Shown: positions 1 through 9,571, numbered from the stretch's first letter. The stretch is 64,000 nucleotides of DNA from an uncultured Christensenella sp. (GCA_910583995.1 CAJTYW010000003.1:62001-126000), one strand, 5' to 3'. Numbers and translations are program-made. The notes: generated by a model from the letters alone, not told the origin.

Positions 1-1010
1 AAGGTGTTACTAAAGCTGGTAGCTATACTGTTACAGCAGTTATTAGTCGTACAAATGACGCTGACAACTGGCAAAGCAGAACTGTAGAGCTTTGGAAACT
101 TGATAAAAATGGTGATTATGTTCTTCAAGATGAAGTAATTTACGATAAAGATAACCAAGGAAATAACATTCCTAAGAAAGACGACGAAGCTCAAGTTACT
201 GAAAAGAGAAGAGTTGTTGAATATTTCACAATTGCTAAATCTGAAGATTTACAAGCTCAATTGGATAGCGACCCTGAATTCCTACTTGCAGATAAAGAAA
301 CTGTATATGACGGAACAGAACAATCAATCACATTTACTGATGCTCAACTTAAAAAGTATAAAGATGCTAATATCGATGTTGTTATGAAGAAAAACAGCTT
401 TATTGAAGCAGGCGAATATACTGTTTTGGTAACTTTCTATCGTTTGATTGAAGGCAGCAATGGTATCAAAGATAAAAACTATGAGCCAGCTGAAATGGAA
501 GCTACATTCACAATTAAACCAATCGAAGTTCAAATATTCTATGAATATGGCGAACAATACAAGTATGACAAAGATGGTTTGAATGCAAGATATGACGAAG
601 GTGGATTGATTGACGTAACAGCTTACTATATCGATAAAGATGGTAGAAAAATTAAGATTACTTCATTTATTACAGAAAAAATGTTTGGTAGTGGCGACGA
701 ATTAGACTTCTCTAGTACTGATAAGTTCGAAGATGGTGAACATAAGGGTGAAGATAAAATTTTACCAGGTAACTTCCAAATGACAGCGGTAATTTCTGAC
801 CCTAACTATGCGTTCAATGAAGATGATGCAGTTAACTACTTTAGATTTAACATTAAAAATCAAACTAAAGTTGTTAATACTACATTGTATATCTTGTTAG
901 CATTCTTCATCTTTATGCTAGTATCTGCAGGTTTGATTTTCTGGTATATCTTCAGATTGTTTAACCCAGCTTGCCAAGACATTGATTTGGATGGTACTGA
1001 GAACTTCTAA
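1..1010 (+). CDS. Cell-surface protein with MBG/YDG-like repeats, C-terminal part
   Basis: The reading frame is open from the left edge of the window (codons begin at base 3), so only about 335 C-terminal residues are present and the start lies outside. The visible part contains beta-rich repeats of the type found in MBG/YDG extracellular domains: a 'VYDGTEQ' segment followed by 'AGEYTVLVTF', and an earlier 'AGSYTVTAVI'. It ends with one hydrophobic membrane segment near positions 880-960 and a short cytoplasmic tail. There is no LPXTG sorting motif. I infer a membrane-anchored surface protein exposed outside the cell. The ligand or role cannot be told from sequence. A terminator follows. Confidence 0.75.
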   Translation, partial: GVTKAGSYTVTAVISRTNDADNWQSRTVELWKLDKNGDYVLQDEVIYDKDNQGNNIPKKDDEAQVTEKRRVVEYFTIAKSEDLQAQLDSDPEFLLADKETVYDGTEQSITFTDAQLKKYKDANIDVVMKKNSFIEAGEYTVLVTFYRLIEGSNGIKDKNYEPAEMEATFTIKPIEVQIFYEYGEQYKYDKDGLNARYDEGGLIDVTAYYIDKDGRKIKITSFITEKMFGSGDELDFSSTDKFEDGEHKGEDKILPGNFQMTAVISDPNYAFNEDDAVNYFRFNIKNQTKVVNTTLYILLAFFIFMLVSAGLIFWYIFRLFNPACQDIDLDGTENF

Positions 1011-1071
1011 TAATCGATTAATCGATTTAAACGAGTGATAAGGCACTCAAAATGTAATAAAACAACTTATA

Positions 1072-1097
1072 AGCCTTTGGGATTCCAAAGGCTTTTT
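1072..1097 (+). terminator. Intrinsic terminator of the surface protein gene
   Basis: A nine-base stem (AGCCTTTGG at 1072-1080 pairing with CCAAAGGCT at 1085-1093), a four-base loop and a following T run. Confidence 0.9.
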
Positions 1098-1234
1098 GTG
1101 TTGTAAGAATAATTGTAGCGCTGCAATAAAATATTTTAACATTAGCAAAAATAATGTTTAAAGGGCAGATTTTTGCGGTTTTTTAATAAAAACATTAAAT
1201 TTTTTCTAAAAATGTTCATTTTTTTACAATATTC

Positions 1235-1263
1235 TTGCAATAGTTGCGGTTTTGTTGTATACT
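1235..1263 (+). promoter_or_regulatory. Sigma-A type promoter of the symporter gene
   Basis: TTGCAA at 1235-1240 and TATACT at 1258-1263 are separated by 17 bases. They lie about 37 bases upstream of the symporter start codon, which has its own TAAGGAG ribosome site at 1287-1293. Confidence 0.7.
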
Positions 1264-1299
1264 TAAAGGGTAATTTGTGGTATTAATAAGGAGTATTTT

Positions 1300-2850
1300 A
1301 TGTTATTGGCCGCTGTGAGTGAAAAATTAGCACCTTCTTTGATTTTGGTTGCTTATATATTGATGATGATAATCATTGCAGTTGTTTGCAGAAAGAAAAG
1401 TCGTTCTTTGAATGATTTCTTTTTGGCAGGGCGTGGACTTGGCGGTTGGATGACTGCTTTTGCTTACGGTACTACTTATTTCAGTTCGGTTATTTTTGTA
1501 GGATACGCAGGTAAATTTGGTTGGACTATGGGGCTTGGTGCTGTATGGATTGGTATTGGTAATGCTTTGATTGGAGCATTGCTTGCTTGGAAAATACTTG
1601 CTAAGCGTACAAGGCTTATGACTCATAACCTTGGTGCTAGTACAATGCCTGAATTTTTTGCTAACCGTTACAATGATAGGGGGCTTAAACTTTTTTCCGC
1701 AATTATTATTTTTACATTTTTAATTCCGTATTCCGCAAGCGTTTACCAAGGTTTGGGATATTTGTTTGAAAAGGTCTTTGGCATTGATAGTATTTGGTGC
1801 ATATTGATTATGGCAGCACTTACTGCTTTGTATTTATTTTTTGGCGGGTATTTTGCAACCGCTCTTTCAGATTTTGTACAAGGTATAATTATGCTTATAG
1901 GCGTAGTTGTTATGGTTATTTTGCTTATGAGAGCACCTGAAGTTAACTGGGGTGAAGGTTTAAGCAAGCTTTGGACAGATGGCTTTGGCTTGGTTCCGCA
2001 AACTGGTGGCGGGCTTGATTCACCGCTTTTCAACTGCATTATATTGGTGCTATTGACTTCTTTTGGTGTGTGGGGACTTCCGCAGTCCGTGCATAAGTTT
2101 TATGCAGTTAAAAGTAACAAATCTATCAAACAAGCAATGGTTGTTAGTACAATATTTTGTTTAGTGATTGGATTTGGTGCTTATTTTACAGGTGCATTAG
2201 GACATTTGTTTTTTGATGCAGTGCCTGAAGGCGAATTTGATTTGATTGTACCACAAATGTTGCAAAAGGCTTTGCCTAGTGCTATTATGGGGTTAATAGT
2301 TGTACTTGTGCTTTCTGCTAGTATGTCAACTTTAGCATCATTGTCTTTGTCAGGTGCATCGTCTGTTGCGGTTGATGCGTATAAAGGTTTTATTAAAAAG
2401 GACGCTACAGATAAGCAAGTCAACTGGTTATTGCGTGGTTTTTGCTTATTCTTTGTTATAGTATCTGTACTGCTTGCAGTGTTTAAAATTACTGCCATTG
2501 TAACATTAATGTCATTGAGTTGGGGTGTACTTGCGGGTTGCTTTATTGGACCTTATGTGCTTGGTCTATACAGCAAAAAGGTTAATAAATATGGTGCTTA
2601 CGCATCTATGATTGCTTGTCTTGTTATTACTTTTATATTAGTTATCGTATTTGGTGTGACAGAACCTAAAGCAAATGGCTTGACTTTTGGAAATATGATT
2701 TCCGACGGCGTAAAAAGAGCACCGCTTATTGGTGTAATTTGTATGGCTGTAAGTCCGATTGTTACAATAGTTACAAGTTTGATATTTAAAGATAAAAACC
2801 TTAATGGTGAAGAAATAATAGAAAATACAAAAAATACTATACTTGAGTAA
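1300..2850 (+). CDS. Sodium:solute symporter (SSS family)
   Basis: A 516-residue, very hydrophobic protein with roughly thirteen membrane segments, the usual size for the SSS family. The N-terminal stretch 'SLNDFFLAGRGLGGWM' is the typical family opening, and the 'TYFSSVIFVGYAG' helix is the Na+/substrate region. It should import a small solute with Na+ at the cytoplasmic membrane. The substrate (sugar, sialic acid, amino acid or similar) cannot be fixed from sequence. Start chosen at 1300 because TAAGGAG lies seven bases upstream and a consensus promoter precedes it. The lipoprotein phosphatase/nuclease-fold gene follows within 21 bases, so the two are probably co-transcribed. Nearby glycosidases on the other strand make a sugar substrate plausible, but that is inference. 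Confidence 0.85.
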   Translation: MLLAAVSEKLAPSLILVAYILMMIIIAVVCRKKSRSLNDFFLAGRGLGGWMTAFAYGTTYFSSVIFVGYAGKFGWTMGLGAVWIGIGNALIGALLAWKILAKRTRLMTHNLGASTMPEFFANRYNDRGLKLFSAIIIFTFLIPYSASVYQGLGYLFEKVFGIDSIWCILIMAALTALYLFFGGYFATALSDFVQGIIMLIGVVVMVILLMRAPEVNWGEGLSKLWTDGFGLVPQTGGGLDSPLFNCIILVLLTSFGVWGLPQSVHKFYAVKSNKSIKQAMVVSTIFCLVIGFGAYFTGALGHLFFDAVPEGEFDLIVPQMLQKALPSAIMGLIVVLVLSASMSTLASLSLSGASSVAVDAYKGFIKKDATDKQVNWLLRGFCLFFVIVSVLLAVFKITAIVTLMSLSWGVLAGCFIGPYVLGLYSKKVNKYGAYASMIACLVITFILVIVFGVTEPKANGLTFGNMISDGVKRAPLIGVICMAVSPIVTIVTSLIFKDKNLNGEEIIENTKNTILE

Positions 2851-2870
2851 ATATAATGTTTGGGGGATTT

Positions 2871-3887
2871 ATGAAAAAGAATAGAGTTATTCTATCGATT
2901 GGAATAATAGTATTAGTTTGCAGTTTATTTTGTTTTTTGACAGCTTGCAAACTATCTGCAGAAAATTGTTATGTGTTTGACGAAAAAGAATTTGTTGAAC
3001 TTAGAAAAGAAAATAATTCCAAACTGGACGAAAATGCAGTGCGTATTATGTCAAGCAATGTTTTAGTGCATATTAAAGATTGGGGTGGCGAGCCTGTTAA
3101 GCCACGTGCACATAGATTTGCTGAAGCAGTAAAGCATTATGCACCTGACGTAATTGGTATGCAGGAAATGTGTAGCGAATGGTATAAATATTTATTGCCG
3201 CAACTTGAAGATTATCAAGTGATAGAAAAAAGGAATTCCGCTTTTATGGAAAATCGTTCTGCAATCATTTATGACAAGAGCAAACTGAATTTGATTGAAA
3301 GTGGACTTCATAAATATTCAAAAGGCGATAAAAACGGCTGCAGAGTTGTGACTTACGGTGTTTTTGAAAGAAAGAGTGATAATGTTAAATTTATTGTAAC
3401 TTCAACACATCTTGACTTGATTAGAATGAAAGATTATGAAAAAGAAAAAAGCATAATGTTAAGTCAAGTAGACGAATTTATAAATGTAATTAGCGAACTT
3501 AAAAACGAATATCCTAATCTACCTATATTTATGACTGGTGACTACAATTCTATGGAACACGAAAATAGCAGGTTTGACGGCGAAAATGATTTGACTTATT
3601 TTAAATGTAGTGGTAAACCTTGCGGGTCTTTTGCCTATGAAAAGTTGAAAGAAAATTATACAGATACAAAGTTTGAGCCTGATATTGATAATCAAATTTG
3701 CAATAATACAAGGGGATATTTGTATAACGACCCTACTTGGGACCATATTTTTATGACAAATGAAAATAAGGCGAAAGTTTTGACTTTTAGAGTGCTATCT
3801 TCTGATTATTTCCATAATAACCCTGACAGAACAAGTAAAATTTCAGACCATTTACCTATTTGTGTTGATGCACTTATTAATAATTAA
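2871..3887 (+). CDS. Lipoprotein of the endonuclease/exonuclease/phosphatase family
   Basis: An N-terminal signal helix ends in the lipobox 'FLTAC', so the protein should be lipid-anchored on the outer face of the membrane. The remainder shows the EEP fold landmarks in order: 'RIMSSNVL' (Asn), 'DVIGMQEM' (metal-binding Glu), 'STHLDL' (His), 'MTGDYNS' (Asp/Asn) and 'SDHLPI' (catalytic Asp-His). Such proteins hydrolyse phosphodiester or phosphomonoester bonds, for example in nucleic acids, sphingomyelin or inositol phosphates; which one applies here is unknown. An upstream in-frame ATG at 2856 exists, but the G-rich ribosome site (GGGGGA at 2862-2867) sits between the two, so 2871 is preferred. 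It follows the symporter gene closely, suggesting a scavenging unit: hydrolysis outside, uptake by the symporter. Confidence 0.8.
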   Translation: MKKNRVILSIGIIVLVCSLFCFLTACKLSAENCYVFDEKEFVELRKENNSKLDENAVRIMSSNVLVHIKDWGGEPVKPRAHRFAEAVKHYAPDVIGMQEMCSEWYKYLLPQLEDYQVIEKRNSAFMENRSAIIYDKSKLNLIESGLHKYSKGDKNGCRVVTYGVFERKSDNVKFIVTSTHLDLIRMKDYEKEKSIMLSQVDEFINVISELKNEYPNLPIFMTGDYNSMEHENSRFDGENDLTYFKCSGKPCGSFAYEKLKENYTDTKFEPDIDNQICNNTRGYLYNDPTWDHIFMTNENKAKVLTFRVLSSDYFHNNPDRTSKISDHLPICVDALINN

Positions 3888-3947
3888 TTATAGTTAATTA
3901 TCTAAACAAAGCAATTTAAATAGTAAAGAGATATTAATATAAAAAAT

Positions 3948-3976
3948 AAAAGCCACGATTTATCGTGGCTTTTTTA
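3948..3976. terminator. Bidirectional terminator between convergent genes
   Basis: AGCCACGAT and ATCGTGGCT form a near-perfect hairpin, with an A run before and a T run after. It can therefore stop transcription from both the lipoprotein gene and the reverse-strand glycosidase gene. Confidence 0.85.
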
Positions 3977-4062
3977 ATCAAAATATATTGTACTAAAAAC
4001 ACTTGTCGTTTTTAAGTTTTTAAATTGTGTATAATGTTATTTAATAAGTTTTAAATAATTAT

Positions 4063-6021
4063 TTATAGTTGAATTTCAAAGTTTTTGCCTTCAAAATCCA
4101 AAGTAACACCATTGTTGGTAATAGTAAGCAAATAACCGGATTTTTGGCGTTTAACCTTGATATCGATAGTTTTGCCTGCAAATTTTATACTATTGCATTC
4201 CATAGTATCCCAAGTTTTTGGAAGATTTGGAGTAATAGTAAATTTACCAAAACCTGTTGGTCTTATGCCCAATATTCCTTCGGTAAAGATTCTTAAATAT
4301 AAGCCACTTTCCGCAGATAATTGTGCTTGGTTACCTTCAGGAAAAGCTTCAACTGCATAAGGGATATGTTCGCCCAATAGTCTTGCGGTAGAAAACTTTT
4401 CAAGCAATTCCAATGCTTCGGTTGTATATCCTGCATAAAACAATCCGCGAAGAGTGTATAATGTTGACCTATCCCAAAATGTTTTGTCACCACTTGCAGA
4501 TAGTAAACCTTCTGCCATTCTTAGCTTTGGAGAAAGTAGTGCATCTTTTGTTGCTTTGCTTCTCTCAAAAATACCAACTACCATAGGCATTGATATCCAA
4601 GAACGAAGCTTTGGTTCTTCTTTGCAATACATAAATGTCGCATAGCCTTCCACATTTTTTGAAAAATACTTTAATATGTTTTCTTTAAGCTGTGCTGCTG
4701 TATTTTTATAGTATTCTGCTTTTTCAGTATTGTTTAATTCTTCGTGCAAGTAAGCACTGCTAATAAGTGCATCGTAGGCAAGTGTTGATGTGCATAGGTT
4801 TGCTTTGCCTGACTCCAATCTGTTTTCAAGTTCGTCGCTGTCAGATGCAATAACGCCATCTTCATTAGTTTGAGAAATTGTATATTCTAAGCTTTTATCA
4901 ATCAATTCGATAAACTGTTCGGCAAGCTTTTTATCGCCGTAAGTCAAAAGGAATCTTGATAAGCCATAAGCGTACATAGCACTATCACCTCTATCCTTTG
5001 CACCGTGCCATATATCGTCGCCTTCTGCAACTATACTTGTGATAATAGCTCTGTCATTATAAACATATTTGCGATACATTTCATAGCAATTTATGCTTTG
5101 TTTTTCGCCTATATCATAGCCTAAATATCCAAACAATGGATTGACATATTCACATTGGTCGTTTGTCCAAAGTGCGGCATAATAGTTGCCACCACCCGGT
5201 GAGTGCATTAAACCTGCTTTTGTATTGTAAATACTTTCGGAACTTCTGATTTTTGCATATCTTGCCATAAGGTTGATATTCTCGTCAGGAGTTTTTATAA
5301 CCATACAATTATCAAGTTTGTTTATAAAATCTAAGCGTAAGCTTTCTTCTTTGTCAAAGTTTAAATCTAAACTTTCATTTAGTCTTAAGCCACAATAAGC
5401 AATGTTTATAATACATTCTTCATTTGCACCCAATTCAATTGTGTTATTTGAAATGTAAGTGAATAATTGGTATCTTTCACGATTATTTCCGTATCTTGCG
5501 GGAGTAATAATATTTTTGCCGTTATCTGTCATTTTTACAGTGACATTGTCATTTGCTGTGTTGTGTAATATAATTCTTTCAATAAAACATTTTTCGCTTG
5601 TTGCAGGAAATAGTTTTCTTTTAATTTTTAACTTGTCAATTTTACTGCAAATTGTAAGTATCCCGTCAAATACAAAATCGGATACTTTTTCATAACCTTT
5701 GTTATTTGCAATACTTATATTTACACCTTTAAAGTTGTGGTCAAGTGAGCCACTTGTGTTGTTAGGGTAACATCTTAAGGTAGGGTAAACTATATGTCGT
5801 AACATTTTAAGCTTGCCATTTTTATCTGCACCATAACTTATTATACCAGCCGTATAAAAAGATGCCATTTCAATATGATTTACATATTCGGTATTTTCTT
5901 TAACGCTATATACAATGCTTTTTCCGTCATTTCCTATGTAGTGTTTAGGACTGGTAAATGGAATACTCATTTTTGCCCATTCTGCAAAACGCGGTATTCT
6001 TGGTCTTTTGATTTGCAACAT
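4063..6021 (-). CDS. Six-hairpin (alpha/alpha)6-type glycosidase-like protein
   Basis: 652 residues with no signal peptide, so probably cytoplasmic. The N-terminal third is beta-rich. The middle and C-terminal parts look like an (alpha/alpha)6 toroid: 'AALWTNDQCEYVNPLFGYLGYDIG', 'VAEGDDIWHGAKDRGDSAMYAYG' and 'AVEAFPEGNQAQLSAESGLYLRIFTEGILGIRP'. This pattern resembles six-hairpin glycosidases and the amylo-glucosidase/rhamnosidase-like clans, but I could not place it in a numbered GH family, and the acid/base residue is a guess (acidic cluster near 'EGDD'). It lies downstream of the GH95 gene on the same strand, with a 136-base gap containing a hairpin, so the two probably form one operon for host- or plant-glycan breakdown. 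The ribosome site AAGGAG precedes the start. Confidence 0.65.
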   Translation of the reverse strand: MLQIKRPRIPRFAEWAKMSIPFTSPKHYIGNDGKSIVYSVKENTEYVNHIEMASFYTAGIISYGADKNGKLKMLRHIVYPTLRCYPNNTSGSLDHNFKGVNISIANNKGYEKVSDFVFDGILTICSKIDKLKIKRKLFPATSEKCFIERIILHNTANDNVTVKMTDNGKNIITPARYGNNRERYQLFTYISNNTIELGANEECIINIAYCGLRLNESLDLNFDKEESLRLDFINKLDNCMVIKTPDENINLMARYAKIRSSESIYNTKAGLMHSPGGGNYYAALWTNDQCEYVNPLFGYLGYDIGEKQSINCYEMYRKYVYNDRAIITSIVAEGDDIWHGAKDRGDSAMYAYGLSRFLLTYGDKKLAEQFIELIDKSLEYTISQTNEDGVIASDSDELENRLESGKANLCTSTLAYDALISSAYLHEELNNTEKAEYYKNTAAQLKENILKYFSKNVEGYATFMYCKEEPKLRSWISMPMVVGIFERSKATKDALLSPKLRMAEGLLSASGDKTFWDRSTLYTLRGLFYAGYTTEALELLEKFSTARLLGEHIPYAVEAFPEGNQAQLSAESGLYLRIFTEGILGIRPTGFGKFTITPNLPKTWDTMECNSIKFAGKTIDIKVKRQKSGYLLTITNNGVTLDFEGKNFEIQL

Positions 6022-6040
6022 AATTTTCTCCTTTTTAATA

Positions 6041-6075
6041 AATAAATGATTATTCTCTTTAAATAATCATTTATT
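6041..6075 (-). repeat. Perfect intercistronic inverted repeat
   Basis: Two 14-base arms (6041-6054 and 6062-6075) are exact reverse complements around a 7-base loop. The element sits in the gap between the GH95 gene and the second glycosidase gene, about 20 bases upstream of the latter's start. There is no T run, so it looks more like an mRNA processing, stability or translation-control hairpin, or an operator, than a terminator. Confidence 0.7.
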
Positions 6076-6157
6076 AGTTTTAAATTTTAAATTTTATAAA
6101 CTTATAATATTAATATCAAATAATTTAATAACAGATTAAATTATTTAAATTTACTGA

Positions 6158-8368
6158 TTAGACAAGTTCAACATTTTCAAGAACAATATCATTGGTTAAA
6201 TGTAAATTTCTAAGTTTCATCTGTTTACCTTCCACAACCAAAGAAGTAACTAGGCCTTCTTTCCAACTAAATGACAATGTGTTGCCAGTAGCTGTTCTTA
6301 TATTTTTAATTTCGCCTTCGTTAAATTTTGAAGGTAGTGCAGGTAATAACTCGATTACTTCGTCTTCTTCAGTCACCAATAATTCATTAATTGCAGATAA
6401 AAATCCTAAATTGCCATCAATTTGGAAGAAGAATGGTGGGTGAAAATCAAAAAGATTTTTGAAGAAAGAAGATTTAATCATTCTATCTAATATCATTTTT
6501 GCTTTTTCAGCTTTTCTTAATCTTGCGGCTAAGCTTATCCCCCAAGCGGAACTCCAACCTATAAAACTTGAACTATTTTCAATTCTTCTGTTGTATAATT
6601 GTTCTATCCATTCTCTTTCTTGTGGATTTCTGTAATATCCAATTACTTTTGCAGGGTAGAACGCATACATAGGTGAAAAATGTCTATGACCTTTTTCAGG
6701 CATATTATAATCTTGACTCCATTCGTTTATACCATATTCGCCACAAGTGAAAGGTCTGATTTTTGCAAGTCTTTGAGAAATTTTTTGCATTAAAGTTTTA
6801 TCTGTTCCAAATTCCAAATAATTTGTGAACAATTGTTTGATTAAACCTAAATCAAAAGCACTTGCATAGTCAACACTGCATTTTTGACCATCTTTTATAA
6901 ATGATGCTTCAGGAGAAGTAGATGGGCAAGTAATATATTCTCCATTGCGTAGAATTAGAAAATCGCAAGCAAATTTAGCTGCTTCAGTTGTAATATTTTG
7001 TATATCTGCACGATATTTTTCCATATCGCCATAGCGTAAATGCTCATAAAGCTCGTTTGCAAGCCATACGCCACACAAAGGTGCAAACATATATTCACTT
7101 TCGCCTTTAACAGGTGCTGTTTTACGCCATATATCAATGTTATGGTTGCAAGCAAAGCCATCACAGTTGTAATTAGTGTGAGCTGTTGTTTTACCGTGTT
7201 GCATAACTTCGCAGACAAGACGAACAAATGGCTCTGCACATTCAGAAAGATTGCATTGGCTCATACCCCAATAGTTCATTTCCGTATTGATATTGGCGGT
7301 ATAATTGCTTGACCAAGCTGCTTTTAAATCTTTATTCCAAATACCTTGAAGAGTACAAGCACTACCACCTTCACGGCTTGAAGAAATTAGCAGATATTTT
7401 CCATAATTATAGATAAGTTCTACTAAACCATTGTGAACTCTGCCTAATTTTGCTTCCTTTAATAGTCTATCTGTAGGCAAATCAATGTCAGATTTTAAAT
7501 CAAGTGATTGTTTTTTATAAATTTGAGTATAATCATTTATATGACTTTGTTTGATTTGCTCGTAATTGTTAGATAGTGGAGTAAGAGTTTTTTGAGCTAG
7601 CTCTAAAGCGTATTTCCTTGATGTTTTTGGCATTTTGTCATAGCCTACAAAGCCTGTTGCTGTTGTAAAGTAAATAGTTATATCTGTTGCTTTAGATATT
7701 AATACAGATTTGTTATTAGCCGCACAACTGCCATTTGTCACAAATTTTGCTGACAAGCAAAAACTCATACCTTTGCCTTCGTCATAAGTGGCAGCTTTTT
7801 TAGTTTTTAAATAGTGTGGTGTAGCAAAGTCAGGGGCATTACCCAATATATTAAAGTTTCCGTCTGTTGTATCAATTTCATACTTCAATTGAGATTTACC
7901 ATTTAAAGTAATACTAATAGGTGTTTTTGAAGTGATTTTGTAAACAAATACTTTGTTTGGAAAACTTGCAAAAGCTTCTCTTTGAATATTTGCGGTTTCT
8001 ATATTGACAATAGAGTTTGAAATATCAAGAGTTCTTGAATAATTACGCTTGTTTGCACCTATAATTTTTATATCTATTTCCGCTAGTGGCAAATAAGCAT
8101 CGCTATAATCGCCGATTAGCTTTTCTTCAATGATATTTTGGGCTAACTTGTTTTCACCAGCCATAATCAAATCCCTTACTTCGTCTAAATACTCCAAACT
8201 TTCGGGATTATCGTGGTTTTTAGGATAGCCTGACCAAAGATTACTATCATTGAACATTAATTTTTCAGATGATTTACCACCATAAATCATGACACCGGTA
8301 TGTCCATTACCAACAGGTAATGCCTGATGCCAAAACTTAGCAGGCGATAAGTAAAATAATTTATTCAT
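6158..8368 (-). CDS. GH95 alpha-L-fucosidase (or alpha-L-galactosidase)
   Basis: 736 residues, close to the usual GH95 size. The N-terminus carries the family signature: 'WHQALPVGNGHTGVMIYGG' followed by 'FNDSNLWSG'. Catalytic landmarks of this inverting family are visible: the paired asparagines in 'NINTEMNYW' near residue 358, the general-acid Glu in 'STSPEAS' near residue 484, and the Asp in 'IDGNLGFL' near residue 651. It should release terminal alpha-1,2-linked L-fucose (some members prefer L-galactose). No signal peptide is seen, so it would act on imported oligosaccharides. It is first in the reverse-strand glycosidase operon, with an AGAGGAA ribosome site. The 720-base region upstream contains an imperfect inverted repeat that may be an operator. 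Confidence 0.92.
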   Translation of the reverse strand: MNKLFYLSPAKFWHQALPVGNGHTGVMIYGGKSSEKLMFNDSNLWSGYPKNHDNPESLEYLDEVRDLIMAGENKLAQNIIEEKLIGDYSDAYLPLAEIDIKIIGANKRNYSRTLDISNSIVNIETANIQREAFASFPNKVFVYKITSKTPISITLNGKSQLKYEIDTTDGNFNILGNAPDFATPHYLKTKKAATYDEGKGMSFCLSAKFVTNGSCAANNKSVLISKATDITIYFTTATGFVGYDKMPKTSRKYALELAQKTLTPLSNNYEQIKQSHINDYTQIYKKQSLDLKSDIDLPTDRLLKEAKLGRVHNGLVELIYNYGKYLLISSSREGGSACTLQGIWNKDLKAAWSSNYTANINTEMNYWGMSQCNLSECAEPFVRLVCEVMQHGKTTAHTNYNCDGFACNHNIDIWRKTAPVKGESEYMFAPLCGVWLANELYEHLRYGDMEKYRADIQNITTEAAKFACDFLILRNGEYITCPSTSPEASFIKDGQKCSVDYASAFDLGLIKQLFTNYLEFGTDKTLMQKISQRLAKIRPFTCGEYGINEWSQDYNMPEKGHRHFSPMYAFYPAKVIGYYRNPQEREWIEQLYNRRIENSSSFIGWSSAWGISLAARLRKAEKAKMILDRMIKSSFFKNLFDFHPPFFFQIDGNLGFLSAINELLVTEEDEVIELLPALPSKFNEGEIKNIRTATGNTLSFSWKEGLVTSLVVEGKQMKLRNLHLTNDIVLENVELV

Positions 8369-9089
8369 ATTTCCTCTTTATATAAAAATCGGAAAATAAA
8401 AAACCATACAATTTGCATTTAATTAACTTAAAAATAAGATAAAATAAACATTGATTGAAAATAATTTTTTAAGTTAAATTGCTATCACAAAGTAAACTTT
8501 TGCAATTGTATGGCAATAAATTTTTGATAAAATTGTAGATTTTGCGTTATAATCTTTTGTTTTATATTTGTTTTTAGAAAAAATATTACTTGTTTTGTAA
8601 ATAAGTATAGCTAGACAATAAGTAATATTCGTTTTGTTATGTATGATAAAGAGTATATCTGTGATAATATATTTAATTGTAAACAGATATCTCTAATAAA
8701 ATCCTATTAAAAAGATTTGCATTTATATATGTTCAATATGGATAAACCATAGTAATTATCAAAAAATTTATTTCCGATTAATTAGCAATTTAATTTCTTA
8801 TATATAGATTAAGTATAATCTATCAAACTAATTATAACATTATTTTTTTTAAAAGTAAATACAAAATTCACATTTTTTTTATAAATATATAATATTTTAT
8901 ATAAAAATGATAAAAAATGTGCATAAAATATATAAAAATCTATTTTGTGTGGAATATATTTTCAATAAATTTAAGGAAAATCATATAAATTTATTGAAAA
9001 AGTTGTTGTTATGTGTTAAAATCTTTATATAAAATATTTTCTTTAAATAAATATTAGATTAATTATTACAGACTAAGGATTATAATGAT
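8369..9089. other. Long AT-rich intergenic region between divergent genes
   Basis: About 720 bases without a convincing coding frame, between the reverse-strand GH95 operon and forward luxS. It is strongly A/T biased with many short A and T tracts. Apart from the inverted repeat at 8404-8513, no RNA gene or clear consensus promoter stood out; the promoters of both flanking genes must lie here. Confidence 0.6.
8404..8513 (-). repeat. Imperfect nested inverted repeat upstream of the GH95 operon
   Basis: Outer arms CCATACAATTTGCA (8404-8417) and TGCAATTGTATGG (8501-8513) are reverse complements except for one extra base. Inner arms TTAACTTAAAAA (8423-8434) and TTTTTTAAGTTAA (8465-8477) also pair. 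It begins 36 bases upstream of the GH95 start codon, so a regulator-binding site or a leader structure is possible. This is inference from position only. Confidence 0.45.
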
Positions 9090-9515
9090 ATGGAAAAAAT
9101 AAAATCTTTTACAATTGACCACGATATTCACAAAACAGGTTTTTATTTAAGTAGTGTAGTAAACAATATTTTTACTTATGATTTAAGATTTAAAACCCCA
9201 AATGGTGGGGATTATATGGATAATGCAAGTATGCACACAATTGAGCATTTATTTGCTACTGTTGTCAGAAATTCCACACAAAAGGGAAATGTCGTATATT
9301 TCGGACCAATGGGGTGCAGAACTGGGTTTTATCTACTAATGATTAATATTGATTATGAAATTGCCAAAAAACTTGTTATTGATTGTATAAAACAATGTTT
9401 GACTTTAACAGAAATACCAGGAAATACAAGAAAAGAGTGTGGTAATTATTTGGAGCATAATCTAGAAGGTGCAAAAAAGTTATTAACTGAATATCTTGCT
9501 TGTATAGAGAATTAA
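9090..9515 (+). CDS. luxS: S-ribosylhomocysteine lyase
   Basis: 141 residues, slightly short for LuxS (about 150-160) but complete. The metal site is intact: 'HTIEH' near residues 50-54 and the Cys in 'KECGNY' near residue 117. The catalytic cysteine is in 'GPMGCRTGFY' near residue 76. The enzyme cleaves S-ribosylhomocysteine to homocysteine and DPD, the precursor of autoinducer-2, in the activated methyl cycle. It is a single-gene unit here; the usual partner genes (mtn/pfs, metK, cysteine genes) are not adjacent. The start at 9090 has an AAGGA site ten bases upstream; the ATG at 9085 is out of frame and stops at once. Confidence 0.95.
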   Translation: MEKIKSFTIDHDIHKTGFYLSSVVNNIFTYDLRFKTPNGGDYMDNASMHTIEHLFATVVRNSTQKGNVVYFGPMGCRTGFYLLMINIDYEIAKKLVIDCIKQCLTLTEIPGNTRKECGNYLEHNLEGAKKLLTEYLACIEN

Positions 9516-9571
9516 AGCAAATTCATATTTTAAATTGTTTGTTTTAATGATATAAAATTGTCGTAAAAGTC

